A stretch of DNA of 64,000 nt from CAUSKK01 sp963532425 (lineage in GTDB: Bacteria > Pseudomonadota > Gammaproteobacteria > Cardiobacteriales > Cardiobacteriaceae): assembly GCA_963532425.1 (NCBI GenBank), contig CAUSKK010000010.1:1-64000 (forward strand), read 5' to 3'. Position numbers and translations under genes: made by a program. Under the pieces are notes generated by a model. The model made no database searches, was not told the DNA's origin, and saw only the letters and a list, made by a program, of their open reading frames with translations. Within the stretch, counting starts at the first letter, position 1. Each line of letters starts with the position of its first letter. This document shows, in pieces, positions 8,385 to 17,404 of this stretch.

Positions 8385-9101
8385 ATGCGTAAAGCGATTG
8401 TTGCCGCCAACTGGAAAATGAATGGCGACCGGGCCCTGGTTCAGGCCTTTAGCGAACACAATTGGCAATTTGCAACGGTGGACACGGTTTTTGGTCTGCC
8501 CTTCACCCTACTGGCCGGTGCCCGTTTTGGCACCCTGGCCGCCCAGGACGTTAGCGCCCACGCCAGCGGCGCCCACACCGGTGAAATCAGCGCTAGCATG
8601 CTGAAGGAGGCCGGGGCCAGCTATGTCATTCTGGGCCACTCCGAGCGGCGCACCGACCACGGCGAAAGCGAAGCGCTGCTGCTGGAGAAATGGCGTCAGG
8701 CCCGGGCCCAGGGTTTGAAAGTTATCTACTGCATCGGCGAAAGTCTGGCCGAATACGAACAGCAGAAAACCAGCGAAGCGCTTCACCGCCAGCTGCAGCC
8801 CCTGCTGGCCACCGATTTGCTCAGCGCCGACGATGTCATCGCCTATGAGCCGGTTTGGGCCATCGGCACCGGCAAATCGGCCACCGCCGACTATGCCCAG
8901 CGCGTGCACGCGGAAATCCGCCAAATCATTGCGGCGAAAAATGGTAATATCGCGCCATCATTACGAATTGTTTATGGTGGCTCGGTCAAACCGGAGAATG
9001 CCGGTGAACTTTTCCAAGGAAAGGACATCGATGGTTTTCTGGTGGGCGGTGCCTCGCTGCAAGCAGACGTATTCCTCAAAATCATTAAGGCAATTAGCTA
9101 A
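8385..9101 (+). CDS. tpiA: Triosephosphate isomerase
   Basis: Glycolytic and gluconeogenic interconversion of DHAP and glyceraldehyde-3-phosphate. The 238-residue barrel shows Lys11 (AANWKMN), His85 (GHSERR) and the catalytic Glu155 in AYEPVWAIGTG. GAGG lies upstream of the ATG. It follows glmM and its stop overlaps the secG start by one base, the common gammaproteobacterial order tpiA-secG. Confidence 0.97.
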   Translation: MRKAIVAANWKMNGDRALVQAFSEHNWQFATVDTVFGLPFTLLAGARFGTLAAQDVSAHASGAHTGEISASMLKEAGASYVILGHSERRTDHGESEALLLEKWRQARAQGLKVIYCIGESLAEYEQQKTSEALHRQLQPLLATDLLSADDVIAYEPVWAIGTGKSATADYAQRVHAEIRQIIAAKNGNIAPSLRIVYGGSVKPENAGELFQGKDIDGFLVGGASLQADVFLKIIKAIS

Positions 9102-9466
9102 TGTTATCCACTGTTACACAGATTATTTTTCTACTTTCCGCCGTTGGGCTGGCAGTCATTATTTTGCTGCAACAGTCCAAAAGCTCGGGCATGGGAGCTC
9201 TGGCCGGCGGGGCCTCCAGCTCCGTTTTTGGAGCCCGGGGGGCCGGCGATTTTCTCTATAAAACCACGCGTTTTCTGGCCCTGGTCTTTTTCATCAGTGC
9301 ACTGGCGCTCAGCTATTCTCTGAACAAGGCCGCCCACGGCGACACGGTTCTTGACCGTGCGCCCAGCGCCACAGAGAAATCTCCTGCAGGTCTTGACGTT
9401 CCGCACGCAAGTAAAGATAATACGTCCCCTGCTATTAATACTAATATTCCCAGCGCCTCTCCATAG
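9101..9466 (+). CDS. secG: Protein-export translocase subunit SecG
   Basis: Small inner-membrane subunit of SecYEG. The 121 residues have two membrane helices (about 4-22 and 55-72) around the conserved QQSKSSGMGALAGGASSSVFG loop, then a polar Ser/Thr/Asp-rich tail of no known function. It begins on the last base of the tpiA stop codon. It is followed by tRNA-Leu, as secG-leuU is in E. coli. Confidence 0.95.
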   Translation: MLSTVTQIIFLLSAVGLAVIILLQQSKSSGMGALAGGASSSVFGARGAGDFLYKTTRFLALVFFISALALSYSLNKAAHGDTVLDRAPSATEKSPAGLDVPHASKDNTSPAINTNIPSASP

Positions 9467-9482
9467 GAGGCGTCGGAAATAG

Positions 9483-9567
9483 GCCGACGTGGTGGAATTG
9501 GTAGACACGCTATCTTGAGGGGGTAGTGGCGTAAGTCGTGCGAGTTCGAGTCTCGCCGTCGGCACCA
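9483..9567 (+). tRNA. tRNA-Leu (GAG)
   Basis: 85 nt including an encoded CCA. The acceptor GCCGACG pairs with CGTCGGC. The anticodon loop TTGAGGG gives GAG between stems CTATC and GGTAG. A long variable arm is present, as expected for leucine, and the T-loop is GTTCGAGTC. It is placed directly after secG. Confidence 0.96.
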
Positions 9568-9605
9568 ATAATAATTATCTTGAGGATAAGTAAGGTATTG
9601 TTAGC

Positions 9606-10970
9606 ATGATATCAATAGCCAAGGGATTAGAACTCCCTATCTCCGGTGGGCTTCAAAACCCCACACTTCCCGACAAGATTAGCGTTCCCACTGCCAGCGT
9701 TGGCATCTTCGGCGATGACTTTATTGGCCTTAAGCCGACCATGCTCGTGGCCGAGGGGGATTCGGTTCAACTGGGCCAAGCGCTTTTCGAGGACAAGAAA
9801 AACCCGGGCGTGCGTGTCTGTGCACCGGTGGCGGGAACCATCGAAAGCATTCAACGCGGTGAACGCCGCCATTTCATTTCCATCAGTATAAAACCTAACG
9901 GCAGCGCGCCGGCAGCGCTAGGCATTGCCTACGGTACTGTGGATAAGGTCAATGACCTGGGCCGGGAAAAAATCGTGGAGCTGCTTAACCAGTATGGTCT
10001 GTGGTCATCGCTGCGCCAGCGGCCCTTTGACAAGGTGCCCGCGCTGGCCAGCCAGCCCCATTCGATTTTCGTTAATACCATGGACAGCAATCCGCTGGCC
10101 TTTGACCCGCTGCTGCTCCTCCAGGAGGGCGACCGCGAACAGGATTATCTGATGGGTCTGGCCGTGCTGCAGAATCTGACCGCCGGGGCCGTGCACATCG
10201 TCAAGAAGGCCGGAGCCAAGCTACCCGCCCACCAGCTCGCCCGGGGTCAGGAACATGAGTTTGGCGGTATTCACCCCGCCGGTCTGGTCGGTACCCACAT
10301 TCATTTTATCGACGCCGTCGGCCCGCAGAAAACCGTCTGGTATCTGAGCCTGCAGGATTTGCTGATGATTGGCGAATTCTTCCGCACCGGCGTTCTCAAC
10401 GGCACCAAGGTGGTGGCTGTGGTTGGGCCCGGCGTGAAGCAACCCCAGCTGGTACGCGTCCATCGGGGCGTCGATAGCCAAGCGCTTCTGGCTGACAATC
10501 TGCAGGAGGGCGAACAGCGCCCCATTTCCGGTTCGGTTTTCTCCGGCCGGCAGCTGCGCAGTCAGACGCCGTTCCTGGGTCATTTTGACCAGCAGCTCAG
10601 CGTCCTGCCCGAGGGTCGCCACACGGTACTGCTGGAGTTTATGCGCCCCGGCTGCAATCTTTTCTCCAAAACGCGGGCCTATCTGGGCCGTTTCCTGAAA
10701 AATCCCTCGTTCCACTTCACCACTTCCCTGCAGGGTTCACCGCGCCCCATCGTGCCCTTTGGTATCTATGAGGAGGTTATGCCGCTGGACATTCTGCCCA
10801 CGCTACTGCTGAAGGCGCTGGTGATGAAGGACACCGACACCGCCATCAATCTGGGCGCCCTGGAACTGGGTGAAGAGGACGTGGCGCTGTTGAGCTATGT
10901 GGATGCCGGTAAGCACGATTTTGGCGCCATTTTGCGTGAAAATCTGACGATTATTGAACAGGAAGGCTAA
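9606..10970 (+). CDS. nqrA: Na+-translocating NADH:quinone reductase subunit A
   Basis: Membrane-associated, cytoplasm-facing subunit of Na+-NQR, contributing to quinone binding. The 454 residues follow the family from the start (KGLELPISGG, then a lipoyl-like segment with VRVCAPVAGTIESI). First gene of a tight nqrABCDEF operon, opening 38 bp after the tRNA-Leu gene; GAGGAT is upstream. The gap to nqrB is 2 bp. Confidence 0.96.
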   Translation: MISIAKGLELPISGGLQNPTLPDKISVPTASVGIFGDDFIGLKPTMLVAEGDSVQLGQALFEDKKNPGVRVCAPVAGTIESIQRGERRHFISISIKPNGSAPAALGIAYGTVDKVNDLGREKIVELLNQYGLWSSLRQRPFDKVPALASQPHSIFVNTMDSNPLAFDPLLLLQEGDREQDYLMGLAVLQNLTAGAVHIVKKAGAKLPAHQLARGQEHEFGGIHPAGLVGTHIHFIDAVGPQKTVWYLSLQDLLMIGEFFRTGVLNGTKVVAVVGPGVKQPQLVRVHRGVDSQALLADNLQEGEQRPISGSVFSGRQLRSQTPFLGHFDQQLSVLPEGRHTVLLEFMRPGCNLFSKTRAYLGRFLKNPSFHFTTSLQGSPRPIVPFGIYEEVMPLDILPTLLLKALVMKDTDTAINLGALELGEEDVALLSYVDAGKHDFGAILRENLTIIEQEG

Positions 10971-10972
10971 CA

Positions 10973-12145
10973 ATGGCCGCAGAGAAAGATAAAACCATTT
11001 TTGAGAAATACGAGCACCACTTTGTCAAAGGTGGCAAGCTCGAAGCGCTCTACCCTATCTACGAGGCGGCGGCGACCATTTTCTACAGCCCCCGCTACGT
11101 AACCGCCCGCGCCTCCCATGTGCGCGACCCCATCGACCTGAAACGCATCATGATTTTTGTCTGGCTGGCGGCCTTCCCGGCCATGTTTGCCGGCTGGTAT
11201 TTCATCGGGGCGGAGGCCGCCCGGGCCACCGGCGCCAGTCGCGGCCTGTTCGGCAATATGCTATTCGGCGCCTACTACCACATTCCCATCTATCTGGTTA
11301 CCTTCATCGTGGGTGGCTTCTGGGAAGTGCTGTTTTCCATGGTGCGCAAACATGAAATTTCCGAGGGCTTCTTCGTTACCTCCATTCTCTTTTCGCTGAT
11401 TGTGCCGCCCACCATTCCACTCTGGCAGGTGGCGCTGGGCATCAGCTTCGGCGTGGTACTGGGCAAGGAAGTATTCGGCGGCACCGGCAAAAACTTTATA
11501 AACCCCGCCCTGGCCGCCCGGGCCTTCCTCTACTTTGCCTATCCGGCACAGATTTCCGGCGATCAGGTTTGGGTGGTAACCGGCGGCCAGGCTCTGGACG
11601 GCTTTTCCGGCGCCACAGCCCTGAGCATCGCCTCGGCCGAGGGCATGGATAAGCTGCGGGCCACGCTGTCCTGGTGGGACGCCTTCTTCGGCAATCAGGC
11701 CGGCGCCATCGGTGAAACTTCAACCTTTGCCATTCTCATTGGCGGCATTTTCCTGCTGGTTACCGGCATCGCCTCCTGGCGCATTGTGGTCGGCAGCATC
11801 GCTGGCATGGTGGCCACCTCGCTGCTTTTCAACGCCATCGGCAGCAGCACCAACCCTATGTTTGCCATGCCGTTCTGGTGGCATTTCGTGCTCGGCGGCT
11901 TCGCCTTTGGCACCTTCTTCATGGCCACCGACCCAGTTACGGCGGCGGTTACCAACCGGGGCCGCTATATTTTTGGGGCCCTGATTGGCGCCATGACTGT
12001 GCTCATTCGGGTGGTAAACCCGGCCTTCCCCGAGGGCATCATGCTGGCCATCCTCTTTGCCAATATCTTCGCCCCGCTGATTGATTACTTTGTGATGAAC
12101 GCCAACATTAAACGGCGGCAGGAGAGAACCCATGTCAGCCAGTAA
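10973..12145 (+). CDS. nqrB: Na+-NQR subunit B
   Basis: Integral membrane subunit that carries covalent FMN and riboflavin and forms the Na+ path. The 390 residues have about ten membrane helices. The FMN attachment motif SGAT is at about 212-215, so Thr215 is the likely flavinylated residue (by ApbE). The 3-prime end overlaps nqrC by 14 bp. Confidence 0.96.
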   Translation: MAAEKDKTIFEKYEHHFVKGGKLEALYPIYEAAATIFYSPRYVTARASHVRDPIDLKRIMIFVWLAAFPAMFAGWYFIGAEAARATGASRGLFGNMLFGAYYHIPIYLVTFIVGGFWEVLFSMVRKHEISEGFFVTSILFSLIVPPTIPLWQVALGISFGVVLGKEVFGGTGKNFINPALAARAFLYFAYPAQISGDQVWVVTGGQALDGFSGATALSIASAEGMDKLRATLSWWDAFFGNQAGAIGETSTFAILIGGIFLLVTGIASWRIVVGSIAGMVATSLLFNAIGSSTNPMFAMPFWWHFVLGGFAFGTFFMATDPVTAAVTNRGRYIFGALIGAMTVLIRVVNPAFPEGIMLAILFANIFAPLIDYFVMNANIKRRQERTHVSQ

Positions 12146-12938
12146 GGTTATTAATACCAATAGCAGCAGCTACGTCATTAAGTTTGCCACCATCACCTGT
12201 CTGGTCTGTGCCCTGCTAGTGGCCGTAGCGGCGGTGGGCCTGCGTGGTATCCAGAATCAGAACAAGCTCAACGAGAAGCGCTTGAACATTCTTGTGGCCT
12301 CCGGTCTGGCCCAGCCCGGCGAGAAGCTGTCCAACAAACAAATTGACGAGCGCTTCCAGGACGTCATTCCGGTGGTGGTTAATCTGAAAACCGGCGACCT
12401 TGTCAAGGACATCGACGCCAGCAACTACGACATGTACGCCGTTGCCAAGTCCCCCGCCGGGGAAGCGCTTCGGGACGACCCGGCTTCCATTCAGCGCATC
12501 GCCAAGGACGGCTCCGCCTATCTGGTGCTGGCCGATGGCAAGCTGAAAAACGTGGTTATCCCCATCCAGGGCTACGGCCTCTGGAGCACCATGTACGGTT
12601 TCACCGCCCTCGACCTAAGCGCTTCGCCGGCCAAGATTGTCGGCATCAGCTTCTACCAGCACGCGGAAACGCCGGGTTTGGGCGGAGAAATCGTCAATCC
12701 CACCTGGCAGGCCAAATGGAAGGATAAGGTGCCCTTCAATGACGCCGGCCAGCCCATCATCAAACTGGCCAAAACCGGCGCCAAGAATGAGCACGAGGTG
12801 GATTCCCTCTCCGGCGCCACTCTGACCAGCCGGGGGGTGGAAAACATGGTGAATTTCTGGCTCGGTGCCAGCGCCTATAAGCCGTTTATTGAGCAGGTGC
12901 AGGCCGGAAAAATTGACCTGAGCGCTTTAAAAAAATAG
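12132..12938 (+). CDS. nqrC: Na+-NQR subunit C
   Basis: One N-terminal membrane helix (about 15-37) and a periplasmic domain carrying covalent FMN. The motif SLSGATLTS places the modified threonine near residue 230. The 268 residues fit the family. It starts inside the end of nqrB. Two palindrome copies lie in it, one reading GEAL and one variant reading LSAS. Confidence 0.95.
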   Translation: MSASKVINTNSSSYVIKFATITCLVCALLVAVAAVGLRGIQNQNKLNEKRLNILVASGLAQPGEKLSNKQIDERFQDVIPVVVNLKTGDLVKDIDASNYDMYAVAKSPAGEALRDDPASIQRIAKDGSAYLVLADGKLKNVVIPIQGYGLWSTMYGFTALDLSASPAKIVGISFYQHAETPGLGGEIVNPTWQAKWKDKVPFNDAGQPIIKLAKTGAKNEHEVDSLSGATLTSRGVENMVNFWLGASAYKPFIEQVQAGKIDLSALKK

Positions 12939-12950
12939 GGCGAAATCATT

Positions 12951-13625
12951 ATGAGCGATAAGAAATATAACTATAAGGACATCATTCTCGGTCCCATCTT
13001 TAACAACAACCCCATCGCCCTGCAGGTGCTGGGGATTTGTTCGGCGTTGGCCGTTACGGGCAACATGAAAACGGCGGCGCTGATGTCCCTGGGTCTAACC
13101 CTGGTTACGGCCTTTTCTAACCTGTTCATCAGCATGATTCGGGAGCGTATTCCGAACAATATCCGCATCATCATCCAGATGACCGTAGTGGCCTCGCTGG
13201 TTATTGTGGTGGACCAGCTGCTGCGCGCCTTCTTCTTCGAGCTTTCGAAGCAAATGTCGGTGTTTGTGTCGCTGATTATCACCAACTGCATCGTGATGGG
13301 CCGGCTGGAAGCCTACGCCATGAGCAACCCACCCAAACCCAGCTTCTGGGACGGCATCGGCAACGGCCTGGGCTACAGTGCCATGCTGCTAACCGTGGGC
13401 ACCATCCGTGAAATCTGCGGCAGTGGCACCTGGTTTGGTCTGACGGTGCTGCCCAGCATCAAGAACGGTGGCTGGTATTTCCCCAACGGTCTGATGCTGC
13501 TGCCCCCCAGCGCTTTCTTCGTCATTGGCTGCCTGATTTGGGCCCTGCGCACCTGGAAACCGAACCAGTGTGAGCCCCAGGAATTCACCATGGCCGCCAG
13601 CGCCAAACCCATTCTGGACAACTGA
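12951..13625 (+). CDS. nqrD: Na+-NQR subunit D
   Basis: Six-helix membrane subunit, 224 residues, homologous to NqrE and RnfE. It includes the conserved ITNCIVMGRLEAYA segment whose cysteine helps ligate the intramembrane iron-sulphur centre with NqrE. It follows nqrC by 12 bp, with a weak upstream GGCG and a clear ATG. Confidence 0.95.
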   Translation: MSDKKYNYKDIILGPIFNNNPIALQVLGICSALAVTGNMKTAALMSLGLTLVTAFSNLFISMIRERIPNNIRIIIQMTVVASLVIVVDQLLRAFFFELSKQMSVFVSLIITNCIVMGRLEAYAMSNPPKPSFWDGIGNGLGYSAMLLTVGTIREICGSGTWFGLTVLPSIKNGGWYFPNGLMLLPPSAFFVIGCLIWALRTWKPNQCEPQEFTMAASAKPILDN

Positions 13626-13635
13626 GGAGCCCGCC

Positions 13636-14247
13636 ATGGAACACCTTATTAGCCTCTTCATCAAGTCCCTGTTTATTGAAAATATGGCGCTGTCCTTCTT
13701 CCTGGGCATGTGCACCTTCCTGGCCGTTTCCAAGAAAATCGGCACAGCCTTCGGGCTGGGGGTGGCGGTGGTTATCGTGCAAACGCTGACCGTGCCACTC
13801 AACAACCTGCTTTTCCAGTACATCATCAAGGAAGGCGCCGTGCTCTGGCAGGCGCTGGGCATCAACATCGACATCAGCTTCCTCGGCACCATCATCTATA
13901 TCTGCACCATTGCGGCGGTGGTTCAGGTGCTGGAAATGTTCCTGGATAAATATGTGCCGGCGCTCTACAACGCCCTCGGCATCTATCTGCCGCTGATTGC
14001 GGTGAACTGTGCCATTCTGGCCGGCTCACTCTTCATGGTGGAGCGGAACTATAACTTCTCCGAATCGGTGGTCTACGGCGTCGGCTCCGGCCTGAGCTGG
14101 GCCCTGGCAATTACGGCCATGGCCGGCGTGCGCGAAAAACTGCGCTACTCCGATGTGCCCCAGGGTCTGCGTGGCCTCGGCATCACCTTCATTACGGCGG
14201 GCTTGATGGCACTGGGCTTCATGTCCTTCTCCGGTATCAAGCTCTAA
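13636..14247 (+). CDS. nqrE: Na+-NQR subunit E
   Basis: Six-helix membrane subunit, 203 residues, partner of NqrD. The start at 13636 follows GAGGAG and gives the family beginning MEHLISLFIKSLFIENMAL; an upstream in-frame extension overlaps nqrD and is rejected. Conserved cysteines occur in FLGMCTFLAVSKK and in AVNCAILAG, the latter the second ligand region for the iron centre. Confidence 0.95.
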   Translation: MEHLISLFIKSLFIENMALSFFLGMCTFLAVSKKIGTAFGLGVAVVIVQTLTVPLNNLLFQYIIKEGAVLWQALGINIDISFLGTIIYICTIAAVVQVLEMFLDKYVPALYNALGIYLPLIAVNCAILAGSLFMVERNYNFSESVVYGVGSGLSWALAITAMAGVREKLRYSDVPQGLRGLGITFITAGLMALGFMSFSGIKL

Positions 14248-14257
14248 GAGGTTTGTC

Positions 14258-15478
14258 ATGAATGACATATTTATTGGGATTATTCTCTTTATTGCCCTGA
14301 TTTTGCTGCTATCAGCCGTGATTTTGCTGTCGCGCAAGTGGCTGGTGTCCGAGGGCGACGTTAAGATTCTGATTAACCATCAGAAGGAAATCACCGTGCC
14401 CGCCGGCGGCAAGCTGCTGGGCACCCTGGCCAACAATGGCATCTACGTGTCCAGTGCCTGCGGCGGTGGCGGCTCCTGCGGCCAGTGCCGGGTCATTGTA
14501 GAAGAGGGCGGCGGCGATATTCTGCCGGTGGAACTTGGCCACATCAGCAAAAAGGACGTGAAAAAGGGCATGCGCCTGTCCTGTCAGGTGGCGGTCAAAC
14601 GCGATATGAAGGTGGAAGTGGAAGATTCGGTCTTCGGCGTGAAGAAATGGGAATGCACCGTCATTTCCAACGACAACAAGGCCACCTTCATTAAGGAGCT
14701 GAAACTGAAAGTGCCGGACGGCGAAAGCGTGCCCTTCCGGGCCGGCGGCTACATTCAGATTGAGGCCCCCGCCCACACCGTGGCCTACAAGGATTTCGAC
14801 ATTCCGGCCGAATTCCACGACGACTGGGACAAATTCAATCTCTGGCGCTACGTTTCCACCGTCAATGAGCCGATTATGCGGGCCTACTCCATGGCCAACT
14901 ATCCCGAGGAGGAGGGCATTATCATGCTGAACGTGCGCATTGCCACACCGCCACCGAAGCAGCCCGACGCCCCCCCGGGCCAGATGTCTTCCTACATCTG
15001 GTCGCTGAAGCCCGGCGACAAGGTAACCATCTCCGGCCCCTTCGGCGAATTCTTTGCCAAGGACACCGATGCGGAAATGGTCTTCATCGGCGGCGGGGCC
15101 GGCATGGCACCCATGCGTTCTCACATCTTCGACCAGCTGAAGCGCTTGCACAGCAAACGGAAAATCAGCTTCTGGTACGGTGCCCGCTCGAAGAAAGAAA
15201 TCTTCTACCAGGAGGACTTCGACCAGCTGGCCCGGGAATTCCCAAATTTCACCTGGCACATCGCCCTGTCCGACGCCCAGCCCGAGGACCATTGGACCGG
15301 CTACACCGGCTTCATTCACAACGTGGTCTACGAGCACTATCTCAAGGACCATCCGGCACCGGAGGACTGCGAATTCTATATGTGTGGGCCGCCCATCATG
15401 TCCCAGTCGGTCATCAAAATGCTGCATGACCTGGGGGTTGAAGATGACAACATCCTGCTGGACAACTTCGGTGGCTAG
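14258..15478 (+). CDS. nqrF: Na+-NQR subunit F, NADH-oxidising flavoprotein
   Basis: Electron entry subunit. The 406 residues comprise one N-terminal helix (3-25), a plant-type [2Fe-2S] domain with Cys68, Cys74, Cys77 and Cys109, an FAD-binding domain (RAYSMANYP), and an NADH domain (GGGAGMAPMRSH, then FYMCGPPIM). Family length is normal. The apbE start probably overlaps its last codons. Confidence 0.97.
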   Translation: MNDIFIGIILFIALILLLSAVILLSRKWLVSEGDVKILINHQKEITVPAGGKLLGTLANNGIYVSSACGGGGSCGQCRVIVEEGGGDILPVELGHISKKDVKKGMRLSCQVAVKRDMKVEVEDSVFGVKKWECTVISNDNKATFIKELKLKVPDGESVPFRAGGYIQIEAPAHTVAYKDFDIPAEFHDDWDKFNLWRYVSTVNEPIMRAYSMANYPEEEGIIMLNVRIATPPPKQPDAPPGQMSSYIWSLKPGDKVTISGPFGEFFAKDTDAEMVFIGGGAGMAPMRSHIFDQLKRLHSKRKISFWYGARSKKEIFYQEDFDQLAREFPNFTWHIALSDAQPEDHWTGYTGFIHNVVYEHYLKDHPAPEDCEFYMCGPPIMSQSVIKMLHDLGVEDDNILLDNFGG

Positions 15479-16496
15479 ACCACTGGCCCAGCTGCTTATG
15501 CCACTGCTTCTTGCGGTGGCATTTAGCTTGGGGGGCTGTGAAAAATCCGTGGCCACGACCACCCTCCGGGGTGAAACCATGGGCACCTACTGGCAGGTCA
15601 AGGTGGCAGCCACCCTAGACAGCGGCCAGCAGGAGACGCTGCGGACGGCGGTGGAGAAGCGCCTGGCCGAGGTTAATGCGGCCATGAGCACCTACATTCC
15701 CAGCTCGGAAATTTCCCAATTTAACCAGAGCACTTCGCTGGAACCCCGGGAAATCAGCGCCGATTTTGCCAAGGTGGTGGCCCGGGCCCTGCAGATTAGC
15801 GCCCAAACCGACGGCCTCTATGACATCACGGTGATGCCGCTGGTCAATCTCTGGGGCTTCGGCTACGAGAAGAAGGGCAGCCAGCGTCCCAGTGCCGAAG
15901 CGCTTCAGGCAGCTCTGGCCACGGTGGGCGTGGACAAAATCCAGCTGGCGGGCCAACGGCTGCGCAAGCTAAATCCCCGGACCAGCATCGACCTGTCCTC
16001 CATTGCCAAGGGCTTCGGCGTCGATGTGGTGGCGGCCACGGTGGAAGGGCTGGGCCATGGCGATTATCTGGTGGAAATCGGCGGCGAGGTGCGGGCCGGC
16101 GGCGACAAACGGGGTCAGGGCTGGCAGCTGGGCATTGAAACGCCGCTGGTGCAGAGCCAACCCAGCACGTCGCTGGTCATTGCCCTGCGCGAGAAAACCT
16201 CGGTGGCTACCTCCGGCAACTACCGCAATTTCATCGACTATGACGGCCAGCGGGCCGTGCACACCATCAACCCGAAAACCGGCCAGCCCCAGCAATCGGC
16301 GCTGCTATCGGCCACGGTGGTGGCCGAGGATTGCATGAGTGCCGATGGCTATGCCACCGCCCTGATGATACTTGGTGATAAGGCCGAAGCGCTGGCCCGG
16401 GAACAGAATCTGGCCGTGCTGCTGATTTATGCCGACGGGGAGCGGAATTTTCGCCTCTGGCGCAGCCCGGAATTTATCAAGCACTTTGGGGATTAA
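15471..16496 (+). CDS. apbE: FAD:protein FMN transferase ApbE (lipoprotein)
   Basis: Transfers FMN from FAD to threonines of NqrB and NqrC. Family motifs: ETMGTYWQVKV, the SSIAKGFGVD region, LVEIGGEVRAGG and VATSGNYRNF. I prefer the GTG at 15471, overlapping the nqrF stop, because it gives a lipoprotein signal with an arginine (MARPLAQLL) and a lipobox before Cys (FSLGGC). The ATG at 15498 is the alternative. The length is about 341 residues. The placement after nqrF fits the substrate. Three extra copies of its 3-prime end follow. Confidence 0.92.
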   Translation: MARPLAQLLMPLLLAVAFSLGGCEKSVATTTLRGETMGTYWQVKVAATLDSGQQETLRTAVEKRLAEVNAAMSTYIPSSEISQFNQSTSLEPREISADFAKVVARALQISAQTDGLYDITVMPLVNLWGFGYEKKGSQRPSAEALQAALATVGVDKIQLAGQRLRKLNPRTSIDLSSIAKGFGVDVVAATVEGLGHGDYLVEIGGEVRAGGDKRGQGWQLGIETPLVQSQPSTSLVIALREKTSVATSGNYRNFIDYDGQRAVHTINPKTGQPQQSALLSATVVAEDCMSADGYATALMILGDKAEALAREQNLAVLLIYADGERNFRLWRSPEFIKHFGD

Positions 16497-16815
16497 CCTC
16501 TAATGAGGCCTAAGCTTGAAATGGCGCCCTCGGCGTAAGCTCGCCTCTGGCGCAGTCCGGAATTTGTAAAACATTTCGGGGATTAGCCGCGCCAGTTCTT
16601 ACACGAGAAAGGGCGCCCTCGGCGTAGGCCCACCTCTGGCGCAGTCCGGAATTCATCAAGCACTTTGGGGATTAGTTAGTAAGAAGTCAGCCTCCAAAAT
16701 AGCGCCCTCGGCGTAGGCTCGCCTCTGGCGCAGCCCGGAATTTGTAAAACATTTTGGGGATTAGCCAAGCCAGTTCTTACACAAGACAAGAAAGGACGCC
16801 CTCGGCCTAGGAGGC
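16497..16815 (+). repeat. Tandem ~89-bp repeats carrying apbE 3-prime ends
   Basis: Three further copies of the apbE end (LWRSPEF-I/V-KHFGD and stop) terminate at 16586, 16675 and 16764; the native stop is at 16496, so the spacing is 90, 89 and 89 bp. Copies 1 and 3 encode FVKHFGD, while the native end and copy 2 encode FIKHFGD. Spacers after copies 1 and 3 also resemble each other (CAGTTCTTACAC), so a two-unit block seems to have been duplicated. Each copy is preceded by GCGCCCTCGGCGTA and an in-frame stop. A fifth partial unit starts near 16798 and runs into palindromes. Confidence 0.9.
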
Positions 16816-17215
16816 CTCTGGCAAGGAAGCGCTTCCCTCCGAATAGGCTGGGGGGAGCGCTTCTTTCATCGGCAGCGGGCTGACCTGAGTCCAAATCGTA
16901 GCTCCAGAGCGAAGCGCTTTGGTTGGGCGAATCGGTCGAAAGCGCTTCGCCAGTAACAGGGCCTAGAACAACGAAGCGCTTCTTTTATTAGCCATTGGCT
17001 TGTTCTAACGGTGCTCCAGACCGAAGCGCTTCACTCTGTAAACCCTTCAACGCCAAACAAGAAACAACGAAGCGCTTCGTTTTAATGGTTCTCGCCGGGC
17101 GAAGCGCTCCCCACTCTGGAAAAAAGCCGGCCGGCGGTCGAAAATAGTCCCAGCGGCCCAACCTGGGTTGGCGCCCCATTTATCCCATGAGCTTAAAAAA
17201 CCAAGGAGTTTTAAG
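16816..17215. repeat. Palindrome cluster upstream of nqrM, no gene
   Basis: GAAGCGCTTC or one-base variants occur at about 16827, 16854, 16910, 16938, 16974, 17021, 17068 and 17100, every 25-50 bp. Short open frames here are made of repeat sequence and are not credible genes. The last 40 bp hold the nqrM ribosome-binding site. Confidence 0.8.
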
Positions 17216-17386
17216 ATGTTAGCAACCTTTATCGTGATTTTTGTTCTGCTGCTGCTGGTGGTGGGTTTGATGTCCATCGGCGTTATCTTCGGCCGCGCCC
17301 CGCTCAAGGGCAGCTGTGGCGGTCTGGGGGCCGTGGGCGTGGAAAAGGTCTGTGGCTGCGGGGGCAACGGCTGCGCCAAGTCCTAG
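17216..17386 (+). CDS. nqrM: Na+-NQR maturation protein NqrM
   Basis: Small membrane-anchored protein (formerly DUF539) needed to assemble the iron site of Na+-NQR. The 56 residues have one N-terminal helix (2-24) followed by the cysteine-rich motif KGSCGGLGAVG, VCGCGGNGC. The ATG at 17216 is preceded by AAGGAG. In other genomes it sits directly after apbE; here about 700 bp of repeats separates them. Confidence 0.92.
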   Translation: MLATFIVIFVLLLLVVGLMSIGVIFGRAPLKGSCGGLGAVGVEKVCGCGGNGCAKS

Positions 17387-17404
17387 GGCGGCGAAGCGCT
17401 TCCC

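Noticed and set aside
9460..9610. Integrated element at the tRNA-Leu gene
   Set aside because: Both sides are housekeeping genes in conserved order (secG before, nqrA after) and there is no integrase or repeated tRNA end.
16676..16894. A 72-codon minus-strand frame between apbE and nqrM
   Set aside because: It lies in the apbE-end repeats and palindromes and has no recognisable product.
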